Positions 35,690 to 45,600 of a stretch of DNA of 48,642 bases are shown in pieces (position 1 is the stretch's first letter; each line of letters opens with the position of its first letter). Position numbers and translations under genes: made by a program. The notes below the pieces were generated by a model. That model did not search any database. It had not been told where the DNA came from and saw nothing but the letters and a program-made list of their open reading frames with translations. This stretch comes from Deltaproteobacteria bacterium (GTDB lineage Bacteria; Desulfobacterota; Desulfobacteria; Desulfobacterales; Desulfatirhabdiaceae). The stretch lies in contig JACRBZ010000036.1 in the NCBI GenBank assembly GCA_016219185.1, positions 1 to 48,642 of the forward strand, written 5' to 3'.

Positions 35690-36940
35690 ATGAAAGACGT
35701 AGTCATTGTTTCCGCCTGCCGCACCGCCATCGGCGCATTCGGCGCCAGCTTAAAGGACTTGAACGGCGCAACCCTTGCCAGTATCACCATGAAGGAAGCC
35801 GTCAGACGGGCCAATATCGATCCGGTCCTGATCGATGATGTGCGTTACGGGTGCTGCCTGGAACATCACGATACCCTGAACACGACACGCGTGGCAGCTC
35901 TCATGGCCGGCATTCCGGAAACCGTGACCGCCGCCACCATCAACCGGGTCTGCATTTCCGGCATGGAAGCCGTGGTTTCGGGCATGGCCATGATCCAGGC
36001 AGGCATGGCCGACATCATCCTTGCGGGCGGCGTGGAACACATGTCCGGGGTTCCCTACACGGTCCCCGGAGCCCGGTGGGGATGCCGGCTTCAGGATCAG
36101 CAGTTTGTCGATGCCATGATTCACGCCCTGCATTGCGGCTCCATGATCATGCCCCTGGATGCCACGGCCCCTCTGAATCTGGAAGAGGCGCCCGCAAAAT
36201 TTTTTGCCGGAAAACCCTATATCATGGGCCACACCGCCGAGTTCGTGGCCCATCTTCACAACATCAGCCGCGAGGAAATGGATGAAGTGGCCTTAAGAAG
36301 CCACAACAACGCCGAGCGGGCAACGCTCGACGGTTCTTTTAAAGAGGAAATCGTTCCGGTTGAAGTTCCCCAGCGGAAAAAAACGCCGATCATTTTCGAC
36401 AAGGACGAGCACTTCCGGCCAGGCATGACCATGGAACAACTGCAGAAACTGCCTCCGGGATTCATTCCCAAAACCGGCAAGGTCACGGCCGGCAATTCCA
36501 GCGGCCTGAATGACGGATCTGCCGGCATGATCATCATGTCCGCGGAAAAAGCAAAAGAGCTGGGTCTTACCCCCATCGCCCGCATCAAGGCCACCTCAAG
36601 GGGCGGCTGCCATCCGGCGATCATGGGCCTGTCTCCGGTTCCGGCCATTAAAAACCTGCTTGAAAAAAACAAGCTTAGCCTTGCGGATTTCGAGCTGATC
36701 GAAGTCAACGAGGCTTTTGCGGCCCAGTACATCGGCTGCGAAAGAGAGCTTGGCTTAAACCGCGAGATCACCAACGTCAACGGTTCCGGCATCGGCCTTG
36801 GCCATCCGGTGGGCGCAACCGGCGCCAGAATCATTGTCACCTTGATTCATGCCATGAAAAAACGCGGCAACACGCTTGGCCTTGCCACCCTCTGCGGCGG
36901 CGGCGGCGTGTCCATGGCCTGCGCCATCGAAATGCTGTAA
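35690..36940 (+). CDS. Acetyl-CoA C-acetyltransferase (thiolase), second copy
   Basis: This 416-aa thiolase has nucleophile Cys88 (NRVCISG), His372 (GLGHPVGATG) and Cys402 (LCGGGG), all in usual context, plus EVNEAFAAQ. It is a closer match to the bacterial biosynthetic/degradative acetoacetyl-CoA thiolase layout than the copy at 10750. AAGGAGAAGG precedes the ATG. It follows the acyl-CoA dehydrogenase after a 280-bp stretch filled by palindromic repeats. It would release acetyl-CoA from the 3-ketoacyl-CoA made by this cluster. Confidence 0.93.
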   Translation: MKDVVIVSACRTAIGAFGASLKDLNGATLASITMKEAVRRANIDPVLIDDVRYGCCLEHHDTLNTTRVAALMAGIPETVTAATINRVCISGMEAVVSGMAMIQAGMADIILAGGVEHMSGVPYTVPGARWGCRLQDQQFVDAMIHALHCGSMIMPLDATAPLNLEEAPAKFFAGKPYIMGHTAEFVAHLHNISREEMDEVALRSHNNAERATLDGSFKEEIVPVEVPQRKKTPIIFDKDEHFRPGMTMEQLQKLPPGFIPKTGKVTAGNSSGLNDGSAGMIIMSAEKAKELGLTPIARIKATSRGGCHPAIMGLSPVPAIKNLLEKNKLSLADFELIEVNEAFAAQYIGCERELGLNREITNVNGSGIGLGHPVGATGARIIVTLIHAMKKRGNTLGLATLCGGGGVSMACAIEML

Positions 36941-36975
36941 CAGCATCATCAGGTCATTGTCTCAGCCCAAAGTTC

Positions 36976-37014
36976 CACTCCCCCCTTTGGCAAAGGGGGG
37001 CAGGGGGGGATTTC
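36976..37014. repeat. G/C-rich dispersed repeat, single unit
   Basis: One palindromic CCCCCCTTTG/CAAAGGGGGG unit followed by CAGGGGGGATTTCA lies between the thiolase and ligase genes. It is the same family as 35414-35576. Confidence 0.65.
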
Positions 37015-37120
37015 ACGCACCAATTGCCCCTCTTGAAGCCATCGCATCCTCTTACTCGTGTAATTCAAATCAACCATGGGTTGCCGGTAACGGCAACCTC
37101 AACCGCATCGGGAGGCAACC

Positions 37121-38785
37121 ATGTCCGACTGGAAGAACGCCCCTTTGACCGGGGAAGAATCGGCCCGTTACAACGTCGTCAACAAGGACACCATCGAGTT
37201 TTTAAAGAACCGCTACAACAAGGTCAATCGATGGGTCATCGCGGACATGATCCGCAGAAGCCGGTATCACTATCCGGACAAAAAAGCCTTGATTTTCGGG
37301 GACAAGAGCCTGACCTACACCGAGCTCGAAGACCGGTCCAACCAAGTGGCCAACGCCCTTATCGGGCTCGGGGTGCAAAAATACGACCGGGTGGCGATCC
37401 TGGCCCACAACACGATCCATCACGTGCTCACCTGGCTGGGATGCTGCAAGGCCGGGGCCGTGTATCTGGCCATCAATTACCTGTTGCGCGGAAAAGACAT
37501 CACCTATTGCATCAACCATTCCGAAAGCACGGTGTTTATCGTGGAAGATGCGCTCTACGATCTGGTCAAGGATGTCCTGGATGACATGCCGACCGTGAAA
37601 ACCCTGATCTGGTCCACCCAGGGCGCGGGAAAACCGCTTGTCAGCGATCGGTTCAAGGATTTTGACGCCTGGTACCAGTCCGCACCCGCAACCGAGCCGG
37701 ACACGGTTTTAAATATCGACGACCCCTGCCAGATGACCTATACCAGCGGCACCGAGTCCCTCCCCAAGGGCGTCATCATCAACAACCAGGCCCTGATGTC
37801 CGAGTACATGGGCGCCATCATCGACGGCGGGTACGAATCGGATGATATCAGCGTGAATGCCCTTCCCATTTTTCACTGCGCCCAGCGGGACGTGTTTTTA
37901 AATCCCATGTTCTGGGTCGGCGCCACCAACATCCTGGTGACGCCGGAAATCGATAAAATCCTTAAAACTATCGCGGACTATAAGGCAACCGTATTTTTCG
38001 CGCCGCCCACGGTCTGGATCGGCCTGATGCGCCATCCCGATTTCGACAAATACGATTTGTCCAGTTTAAAAAAATGCTATTACGGGGCATCCATCATGCC
38101 CGTGGAAGTCCTGAAGGAAATCATGAAGCGCCTGCCCGGAAGCAAGGTCTACAATTATTACGGGCAGACCGAGCTGGCCCCGTATCACACGATTTTAAAA
38201 GCCAAGGACGCCATGACCAAACTGGGTTCCGCCGGCATGGCGGGGCTCAACATGGAAACCCGCCTGGAAGATGACGAAAACCTTGCGATCACAGGTATCG
38301 GCGTTCCCGGAGAAATCTGCGGCAGAGGCCCCCATGCCATGATGATGTACTTCAAGGAGCCCCAGAAAACCGAGGAAGCCATGAAGGGCGGATGGTTTCA
38401 TTCAGGCGATATCGGCATTCTGGATGCGGACCGATATATCTCGGTTGTGGACCGCAAAAAAGACATGATCAAAACCGGCGGGGAAAACGTCTCCACCCGC
38501 GAGGTCGAGGAAGTGATCTACCAGGACAGCCGCATCGAGGAAGTGGCGGTCGTCGGCATCAACCACCCCTCATGGGTGGAAGCGGTCACGGCCTTTGTCG
38601 TTATCCGGCGCGGTGAAAAGGTAACGGAGCAGGAAATCATCGACCGCTGCAAAAAAGAGCTGGCGCCGTTTAAGGTGCCCAAGAAAATCGTGCTGATGGA
38701 TGCGCTTCCCAAAACTCCCACCGGAAAAATCCTGAAACGGGACATGCGCGCTTCCAACAAGGATCTCTTTACCCAGAACAAATAA
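37121..38785 (+). CDS. AMP-forming acyl-CoA synthetase with altered P-loop
   Basis: This 554-aa adenylate-forming ligase has its ATG at 37121 after GGGAGG. Family motifs are NYYGQTE, GGWFHSGDIGILD, the hinge DRKKDMIKTGGENVS and the catalytic Lys segment PKTPTGKILKRD. The P-loop reads YTSGTESLPKG, where nearly all relatives have TSGTTGxPKG. The Thr-Gly to Glu-Ser change may affect ATP binding or mark a subfamily. It lies in the sigma-54-driven cluster between a thiolase and another ligase, probably activating a related acid. Confidence 0.88.
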   Translation: MSDWKNAPLTGEESARYNVVNKDTIEFLKNRYNKVNRWVIADMIRRSRYHYPDKKALIFGDKSLTYTELEDRSNQVANALIGLGVQKYDRVAILAHNTIHHVLTWLGCCKAGAVYLAINYLLRGKDITYCINHSESTVFIVEDALYDLVKDVLDDMPTVKTLIWSTQGAGKPLVSDRFKDFDAWYQSAPATEPDTVLNIDDPCQMTYTSGTESLPKGVIINNQALMSEYMGAIIDGGYESDDISVNALPIFHCAQRDVFLNPMFWVGATNILVTPEIDKILKTIADYKATVFFAPPTVWIGLMRHPDFDKYDLSSLKKCYYGASIMPVEVLKEIMKRLPGSKVYNYYGQTELAPYHTILKAKDAMTKLGSAGMAGLNMETRLEDDENLAITGIGVPGEICGRGPHAMMMYFKEPQKTEEAMKGGWFHSGDIGILDADRYISVVDRKKDMIKTGGENVSTREVEEVIYQDSRIEEVAVVGINHPSWVEAVTAFVVIRRGEKVTEQEIIDRCKKELAPFKVPKKIVLMDALPKTPTGKILKRDMRASNKDLFTQNK

Positions 38786-38802
38786 CCATAAAAACCCCCT
38801 TT

Positions 38803-38849
38803 CACCTTCCCTCTTCCCCCTTTTCTAAAGGGGGACCGAGGGGGATTTC
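38803..38849. repeat. G/C-rich dispersed repeat, single unit
   Basis: A CTTCCCCCTTTT/AAAGGGGGACCGAGGGGGATTTC unit lies in the 125-bp gap between two ligase genes. It is the same family as 35414-35576. Confidence 0.65.
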
Positions 38850-38910
38850 AAACAATCATCCGACAGCACAAGTCCTTGTTTACTGACAATCAATCCAAAA
38901 GGAGAACCCC

Positions 38911-40485
38911 ATGCACGTACCCATGACACCCGGTCGAATCCTGAAAAGAGCGGTCAAACTGTATCCTGATAAAGTGGCGGTAGTGGACGGCGATGTCCGC
39001 TGGACTTACAAGGACGTTGAAAAACGCGTCTATCAGGTATTTCATGCGGAACAGGGAATGGGCATTTCCAGGGGCGGACGGGTGGCCATGCTGGATTTTA
39101 ACTCCTACCGGTATCTTGAGGTTTATTTCGGCATGGCCCTGACCGGCGATGTGCTGCTTCCCCTGAACATCCGCCTTTCCGCTGCCGAATACACCTATAT
39201 TTTAAACAACGCCGAAGCCGAAGCCATCATTTTTCACGCCGATTTCAAACCCATGATCACCAAAATCCGGCCCGAGCTTAAAACCGTGAAGCAGTTTTAC
39301 ATTGCCGAAGGCCCCGCCGATGAACCCTGGATCACCGGAACCTATGAAGATGCTATCAATAAAGCGGCTTCCGATCCCGTGGAATCGGCCCTGGAAGATG
39401 AAAACGCGGTGCTGAACCTTTATTACACGAGCGGCACCACCGGAAATCCCAAAGGCGTCATGCTGACCCACCGGAATATCTATGCCAACGCGCTGACCAC
39501 CATCATTTCCTTCAAGCTGGAAGACGCCACGGTCTGGCACCACATCGCCCCGCTCTTTCATCTTGCCGATGCGTTCTTTATCTGGTCCGTCACCTATCAG
39601 GGCGGAAAACACGTCATGCAGCGCCAGTTTGTTCCCAAGGCCGTTCTGGAAACCATGCAGAATGAAAAAGTCACCGCCGCCATGATGGTGCCGACCATGA
39701 TCAATTTTCTGCTGAACGTTCCTGAAATGGAAAAGTTTGATCTGTCATCTCTTCAATGGGTCATGGTGGGCGGCGCGCCCATGTCTCCGGCCAATGCCAA
39801 GCGTATGACAAAACAACTGGGATGCCGGTACATCTCCGGCTACGGCCTCACCGAAACCTGTCCGCTACTGACCGTCGGAAATCTCAAGGACACGTTAAAA
39901 GATCTATCCGAAGATGAACAAATGGCCTATATCACCCGCACCGGCCTGGAAGTAACGGGTGTGGATTTAAAAGCCGTGGATTCGGAAGGCAAGGAAGTTC
40001 CGAAAGACGGTAAAACCGTCGGTGAGATCATCGCACGCGGCGATAATGTCATGAAAGGGTATTGGAAACTGCCGGAAGAAACCGAAAAAGCCATCGTCGC
40101 AGGATATTTCCGCACCGGCGATCTGGCAACCGTCGATGCCGAAAATTACATCCTGATCGTGGACCGCGCCAAGGACATCATCATCAGCGGCGGTGAAAAC
40201 ATATCATCGGTTGAAGTCGAAAACGTCCTTTACATGCACCCGGCCGTTCTGGAATGCGCGGTGATTGCCGTGCCGGATGAAAAATGGGGCGAAATCCCCA
40301 AAGCCATCGTGGCCCTGAAACCCAATGCCCAGACAACCGAAAAAGAGCTGGTAGATTTCTGCCGCGAGCGCATGGCCGCCTTCAAGTCTCCCAAATCCAT
40401 TGCCTTCGTACCCGAACTTCCCAAAACCGGCTCCGGCAAAATCCTTAAGACAGAGCTGCGAAAGCGGATTCAACCGAAAGAATAG
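38911..40485 (+). CDS. AMP-forming acyl-CoA synthetase (intact parent of a duplicated fragment)
   Basis: This 524-aa ligase has the standard P-loop YTSGTTGNPKG, GYGLTET, AGYFRTGDLATVD, the hinge DRAKDIIISGGENIS and PKTGSGKILKTELRK. AAAGGAG precedes the ATG. It closes the acyl-CoA cluster. The C-terminal part from about codon 236, together with about 155 bp of downstream DNA, is duplicated at 41324-42360 with scattered substitutions, so this locus has undergone a local duplication around a toxin-antitoxin module. Confidence 0.92.
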   Translation: MHVPMTPGRILKRAVKLYPDKVAVVDGDVRWTYKDVEKRVYQVFHAEQGMGISRGGRVAMLDFNSYRYLEVYFGMALTGDVLLPLNIRLSAAEYTYILNNAEAEAIIFHADFKPMITKIRPELKTVKQFYIAEGPADEPWITGTYEDAINKAASDPVESALEDENAVLNLYYTSGTTGNPKGVMLTHRNIYANALTTIISFKLEDATVWHHIAPLFHLADAFFIWSVTYQGGKHVMQRQFVPKAVLETMQNEKVTAAMMVPTMINFLLNVPEMEKFDLSSLQWVMVGGAPMSPANAKRMTKQLGCRYISGYGLTETCPLLTVGNLKDTLKDLSEDEQMAYITRTGLEVTGVDLKAVDSEGKEVPKDGKTVGEIIARGDNVMKGYWKLPEETEKAIVAGYFRTGDLATVDAENYILIVDRAKDIIISGGENISSVEVENVLYMHPAVLECAVIAVPDEKWGEIPKAIVALKPNAQTTEKELVDFCRERMAAFKSPKSIAFVPELPKTGSGKILKTELRKRIQPKE

Positions 40486-40583
40486 GGCAGACCGTTGCCA
40501 TGCGGTTAATCGCGTCCCTGTCCCAATTGTGATAATTCATTACGGATTGTCAGTTCCTGCTGTTTCTATCCTATTAATAATAT

Positions 40584-40625
40584 TTGACAAGTGATTCTGA
40601 AGTATCATACACAATCACTTGTCAA
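40584..40625 (+). promoter_or_regulatory. 13-bp inverted repeat overlapping a promoter, upstream of hicBA (copy 1)
   Basis: TTGACAAGTGATT (40584-40596) pairs perfectly with AATCACTTGTCAA (40613-40625) around a 16-base loop. The first six bases make a -35 hexamer. AAGTATCATACA follows at suitable distance for a weak -10 element. A homologous copy lies at 42294-42335 with pairing preserved. It could be an operator for the toxin-antitoxin operon or a structured leader. The rest of the 280-bp gap holds nothing else recognised. Confidence 0.5.
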
Positions 40626-40765
40626 TTAAATTCAGAAATTGATGCTGCGATGCTTATCTTTCCATTGAGCCTCATTCTCGGTTATAATTTAATGAAATTG
40701 GTTAATTTTCATCATTCGTTGTGTCCGTTCCGGGCATGGCTGTTAGACGGAAGGAGGAACACTTA

Positions 40766-40984
40766 ATGGACTCTCAATATACTGCAATAGTAAAACAGCA
40801 AGGAGATTGGTGGATAGGATGGATAGAGGAGGTTCCCGGTGTAAACTGCCAGGAACACAGCCGCGATGAGCTTGTCGAGACACTTCGTGTGACCCTCCAG
40901 GAAGCCATCGAATTTAACCGGCAAGACGCCATCGCTTCAGCAGGAAGCGGTTATGAAGAAGAAAGAATTGCTGTCTCTGCATGA
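40766..40984 (+). CDS. hicB: HicB-type antitoxin
   Basis: This 72-aa protein would neutralise the HicA mRNA interferase. The ATG at 40766 follows GGAGG at good distance. The short HicB fold is visible: YTAIVKQQGDWWIGWIEEVPGV, then a helix with TLRVTLQEAIEFN. It lacks the C-terminal DNA-binding domain found in longer HicB proteins, so autoregulation would need another surface or the partner. Its end overlaps the hicA start by four bases (ATGA). Confidence 0.85.
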   Translation: MDSQYTAIVKQQGDWWIGWIEEVPGVNCQEHSRDELVETLRVTLQEAIEFNRQDAIASAGSGYEEERIAVSA

Positions 40985-41175
40985 AAAGAATCGAATTGTT
41001 GAAATACTTGCGAAAACATGGATGTGAAATCATCAGAGAAGGGCATCGGCATTCTTGGTGGGGCAATGCCAGCCTGAATAAGCGATCATCCGTACCAAGG
41101 CACACCGAAATCGATGACGGTCTTGGTCTTGTAAGAAAAATATGTAAAGACCTTGGAATAGAACCAATAAAATGA
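40981..41175 (+). CDS. hicA: HicA-type mRNA interferase toxin
   Basis: This 64-aa protein has a double-stranded-RNA-binding-like fold: LLKYLRKHGCEIIREGHRHSWW carries the conserved active-site His (His22 or His24), followed by PRHTEID and a last helix LVRKICKDLGI. All family landmarks are present, so it should be active. Gene order antitoxin then toxin with ATGA coupling is common for this family. The stop codon overlaps a 27-codon remnant of a HigB-type toxin. Confidence 0.85.
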   Translation: MKRIELLKYLRKHGCEIIREGHRHSWWGNASLNKRSSVPRHTEIDDGLGLVRKICKDLGIEPIK

Positions 41176-41255
41176 ACCATATTACCGGATTACGCCACAT
41201 CCGATTCCTGGGAACGCACGAAGAATACAACAAAATCAACGCGCTGGATGTGTGA
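41172..41255 (+). pseudogene. HigB-type toxin, 3' remnant
   Basis: The 27-codon frame gives HIRFLGTHEEYNKINALDV, the characteristic C terminus of HigB/RelE-like mRNA interferases. The N-terminal three quarters are missing. It follows hicA by an ATGA overlap and is followed by a HigA start in the same manner, as in an intact higBA operon. Confidence 0.65.
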
Positions 41256-41330
41256 TGAAATCTAAACTGACCAGGAACGAAGCGGACTATAAAGCCGCGC
41301 TTGCCCACATTGAGGATATCTTCCATGCAG
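41255..41330 (+). pseudogene. HigA-type antitoxin, 5' remnant
   Basis: MKSKLTRNEADYKAALAHIEDIF matches the N terminus of HigA antitoxins. The gene is cut after about 25 codons where the duplicated ligase fragment begins. The junction shows CATGCAG shared by both sequences, suggesting microhomology-mediated joining. Confidence 0.6.
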
Positions 41331-42183
41331 CGACAGTTTGTGCCAAAGGCCGTTCTGGAAACCATGCAGAACGAAAAAATCACCGCCGCCATGATGGTGC
41401 CGACCATGATCAATTTCCTGCTGAACGTTCCGGAAATGGAAAAGTTTGACCTGTCATCCCTTCAGTGGGTCATGGTGGGCGGTGCGCCCATGTCTCCGGC
41501 CAATGCCAAACGCATGACAAAACAACTGGGTTGCCCAATATGTCTCCGGTTATGGCCTCACCGAAACCTGCCCGCTTTTGACTGTCGGCAATCTCAAAGA
41601 CACGTTAAAAGATCTTTCCGAAGATGAACAAATGGCCTATATCACCCGCACTGGCCTGGAAGTTACGGGTGTGGATTTAAAAGTCGTGGATTCGGAAGGA
41701 AAGGAAGTCCCGAAGGATGGTAAAACCGTGGGCGAGATCATTGCCCGGGGCGATAACGTAATGAAAGGCTACTGGAACCTGCCGGAAGAAACCGAAAAAG
41801 CCATCGTCGCAGGTTATTTCCGCACCGGCGATCTGGCAACCGTCGATGCCGAAAATTATATCCTGATCGTGGACCGCGCCAAGGACATCATCATCAGCGG
41901 CGGCGAAAACATCTCATCGGTTGAAGTCGAAAACGTCCTTTACATGCACCCGGCCGTTCTGGAATGCGCGGTTATCGCCGTGCCGGGTGAAAAATGGGGC
42001 GAAATCCCCAAAGTCATCGTCGCCCTGAAACCGAACACCCAGGCAACCGAAAAAGAACTGGTCGATTTCTGCCGCGAACGCATGGCCGCCTTTAAATCCC
42101 CCAAATCCATTACCTTTGTATCCGAGTTACCAAAAACTGGTTCCGGCAAAATCCTCAAGACTGAGCTGCGTAAGCAGATTTAG
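41324..42183 (+). pseudogene. Truncated, frameshifted duplicate of the acyl-CoA synthetase at 38911-40485
   Basis: The copy is clearly homologous to 39615-40485 and starts within the parent at about codon 236. The first 70 codons match (QFVPKAVLETMQNEKITAAM). One extra base near 41536-41545 then shifts the frame, and similarity resumes in another frame from about 41578 to the stop (TVGNLKDTLKDLSEDEQ and onward). The N-terminal domain and the P-loop are absent. It is not expected to make an active enzyme. Confidence 0.85.
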
Positions 42184-42293
42184 TCGAAATAACTACGGCA
42201 GATCGCTGGCATGTGGCAAATAAATGACCCACCTCAGTTACAGCATTTCATTCCGTATTATCAATCCATGCCTTTTAATTCCATTAAAAATAT

Positions 42294-42335
42294 TTGACAA
42301 ATGATCTTAAAGTATCATACAGGATTATTTGTCAA
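42294..42335 (+). promoter_or_regulatory. Inverted repeat, copy 2, upstream of the giant gene
   Basis: TTGACAAATGATC (42294-42306) pairs with GATTATTTGTCAA (42323-42335) with one G-T wobble. Compared with copy 1 at 40584-40625, two base pairs changed on both arms together, so pairing is kept. It again overlaps TTGACA and AAGTATCATACA promoter-like elements and now reads toward the gene at 42652. Confidence 0.5.
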
Positions 42336-42360
42336 ATAAATCGAATTCAGCAATTGATGA

Positions 42361-42651
42361 TATCTATAAGTTGATAGGCTGAACGCAACAAACTATATTT
42401 TTATCAACCACGTAGTGTCCAGAACAATGTTTATCTCTGAATATAATGCAAGACAAGATGATATACAGAATAGGAATATTACTTGTTATTGTGTCAACTG
42501 GATAGCTATCAAATGAGAAATAACCATGCTCAACATATACTTTTTGTTGAAAATAATAACTTGCGATACTCACAACCATTTTTTTGGTTTCTATCATATC
42601 CAAACATCATACTCAAAATCCTCAAAACCATTCTTTGTATGGGGCATCTAA
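42361..42651. other. A+T-rich leader before the giant gene
   Basis: Beyond the end of the duplicated DNA (about 42360) the composition turns A+T-rich, as in the gene that follows. Only short unconvincing frames are present. The last bases GGGGCATCTAAATG give a weak ribosome site for 42652. This is probably the left edge of the acquired island. Confidence 0.4.
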
Positions 42652-45600
42652 ATGATTATAAAAGGCATACCGGATCAATGGAATTTAAGTAAGAATAAGA
42701 ATCTGAGTGTATTAAGTAATAATTGGTTAAATTCTGTCGCATCAGATTTAAAAAATTGCCTATCAACAAAGGATAAAAGAATAACCGTTGATTTGAGTAA
42801 TATTAACTTTATTTCAGCCTTTAATTGGGTAATTTTTACTGTAATTATTAATCGAATACTTGATTCTACCGAAGTTGATTGTGTTGATATTGATTTGGTT
42901 GGTGGGAGCAAGTTTGAAGTGATGGAACCAAAAGAATATTTGAGATATCTTTATAATCAGAATAACTATTCAACAACCTATCCATCTGACTTTAACTTTA
43001 GCCATAGGGTTTATCAAATTGCAGGATTCTTGGAGGCATTTGGAACAAGAATTGCGTTATTGACAAGAGGAAGGAATGTTTCAATATCTTATCCATGGCT
43101 GAATATTCAAGATGCTCAATTTCAAGACTTTTATAGTCATAAGGACACAAGGCCGACTGTATTTTTGGGCTTAACAAAGATAGAAACAGAAGATAATTGC
43201 AAATTATTTTTAGAAGATGACATGGTTCAAAATTGGCGAAATTCTATGAGAGAAAGGTTTAAGGATTCGCCTATTTTGGAAACAGAAGAAATATGGCGGT
43301 CAATATGCCATGAGTTGTCAACAAATATGTGGGAGCATTCGAATTCATCTGGGTTCATTTTTTATAGAGTTGTAACTCCATTAGATAAAAACAATAAAGT
43401 GAGATGGTGGTGTAGAAAAGAATATGAAGAATCATTAGGAACTGTTTGGGAACACTTCACAGAAGGTTTTCTTGAAATATGCGCAATAGATTCTGGTGAT
43501 GGATTTGTAAAAAGTTTGGGCCAAGCATATTTAAACCAAAGTGGTATTTCTGTCCTAACTGACGTAAATATATCGGAAATTCTCTCATTCGCATTCGATG
43601 AATTTGGAACCCGAAAAACGGAAGATGAAAGTTGGGTTCTTACTAGACATGCTCTTGGCAGAATATTACTAATAGTATCGAAATATGGAGGAGTATTGAC
43701 TTTACGATCTGATGGGGTGCAACTCAGATATATTTCATCAGAAAAAAGATTTAAAAGAAAATCGAATGGTATGGGATACAAACCTTCATCAATTAGTGAG
43801 GTAGATAAAAACATAATTGGATCTCATATACAAATCATCCTCCCATTATACCCTCAAGTTACTCCTGAAGATTTTGTTAAACGTGACTCTGTTTTTGATT
43901 ATCTTCCTAATACTTACACGATTGATCCGGAACATGTAAGAGGGCATCTCATTCCTGTGCTTGAGTCTATAGGTATAGGATTTAAAGATATTGTTAGTAC
44001 TTCAGACGACATTAAAATTTTTAGAAATGCCTGTATTCGGTTAAATAATACCTTGCGGAATCAACATCCTGCAAGTGAACCTCTTGTTTTTGATTTTAGT
44101 GGTATAAATTGGGGGCCAGCTCAATTTGAGACTTTTTTATATTTATTGCAGAATATAATACAAAAAAGACTTGTACTATTAGTTGAAATTGATCCTCGAC
44201 TTGCACAGGAAGTCAAAAGAATAGAGGGTCAATTAGCAGATACATATATTGACAAAGAGGCATTAGGTGCGACGTCGGAGAAAAAATTTTTTGAAACTTA
44301 CACAGGTATTAACCACATTGTCTTGGGAGTTGACAAAAACGGAATAGTATACCTCTTTGGGTTATCGGATCTTAAATATGAAAGAGCTATATTAAGCTTA
44401 ATTGAGGTGCCAGATACTATAGAAGGTATGTGTAACTATATTGATAGCAGCAAGGCTAATGAAAGTTATTGTAGAACTATATTGACCAAAGAAAACCCAT
44501 TATTTTATTTAGATGAGAATAACAGATGGAATTGTTCATGGGAGACTATAGAAATTAGCCAACAAGCAAACAGGATTATATCAGAGCATTTTGATCAGAT
44601 AGCGAAAAATACTGAATCATGGCACGGCCAGCTAATCGATTACAATGGGCAGCTTGGAGAATTTGATCAAGATAATTTGCATGAAGCCGAATTGTTAAAA
44701 ACGCAAAAATTTAATCTTCCTTGGCAGGAGGAGTGGCGAGAAACTTTTCTTGAATCGTCAAATTTCTTGTCCAGAGAGCGCTATTGTGATGAAGCTGCTC
44801 AGAGACTAATCTACAGACTAATTTGTGGCCTTAGTTTATTAAACAGGTCACTTAACGATGTTAAATTGTTTGTTTGTGTTACTGCTCCAGCATTGATGCT
44901 TGCATCATCAATGCATCGATGGTGGCCGAATATATGCAAACCAATTGTAGTTGATTTAAGTTATAATGTACTTTTAGAATCTTCTTCTAGTTTGCCATCG
45001 ATTGTTAATGTAGGTGGCATTGTCATAGTTCAGGATATTTTTGAGCTAGGTAAAGTTTCAGGCGAATTATTGAGAAGACTAAAAAAGCAATCTAAAGATA
45101 TTATTTGCGCTATAAGCCTATTAAAATTTAATAGGAATATTTCTAAAACAAGAATAGTCCCAGTTGAGCAAGGCTGGGATTTAAAAGATCATGACATACT
45201 TGGTGTACTGCCAAATCACTCTTTACTTGAAATACCATCTCCTAAGAAATGTCCTCCCCCTAATGAAACAGATGATGATTCTAATCTCTTTTGGATTGAG
45301 CCACGATCACTTCACCCTACAAGTTATAAGCACTTAAGACGAGATTTTGGAGAAGGAAGAGATCCATATTTAAAACGTCGAGATGAAATTTTACCTGAAT
45401 TTGACAGCATTAATAATGGATGTCTTTTTGCTGCTGGACACTACGTATATGGACATCGTCACTACCAAGTCGCCATCGATGTTAAAAAGCTTTTAAATGG
45501 AAAAATTGGCACAATGATAGCTCATTGGATTGCTGACGTTTGTGTAGGGAACCCAATACGTAAAAAAGCCGAATGGGAAAGAAGCCGAGGTTTTGATTTC

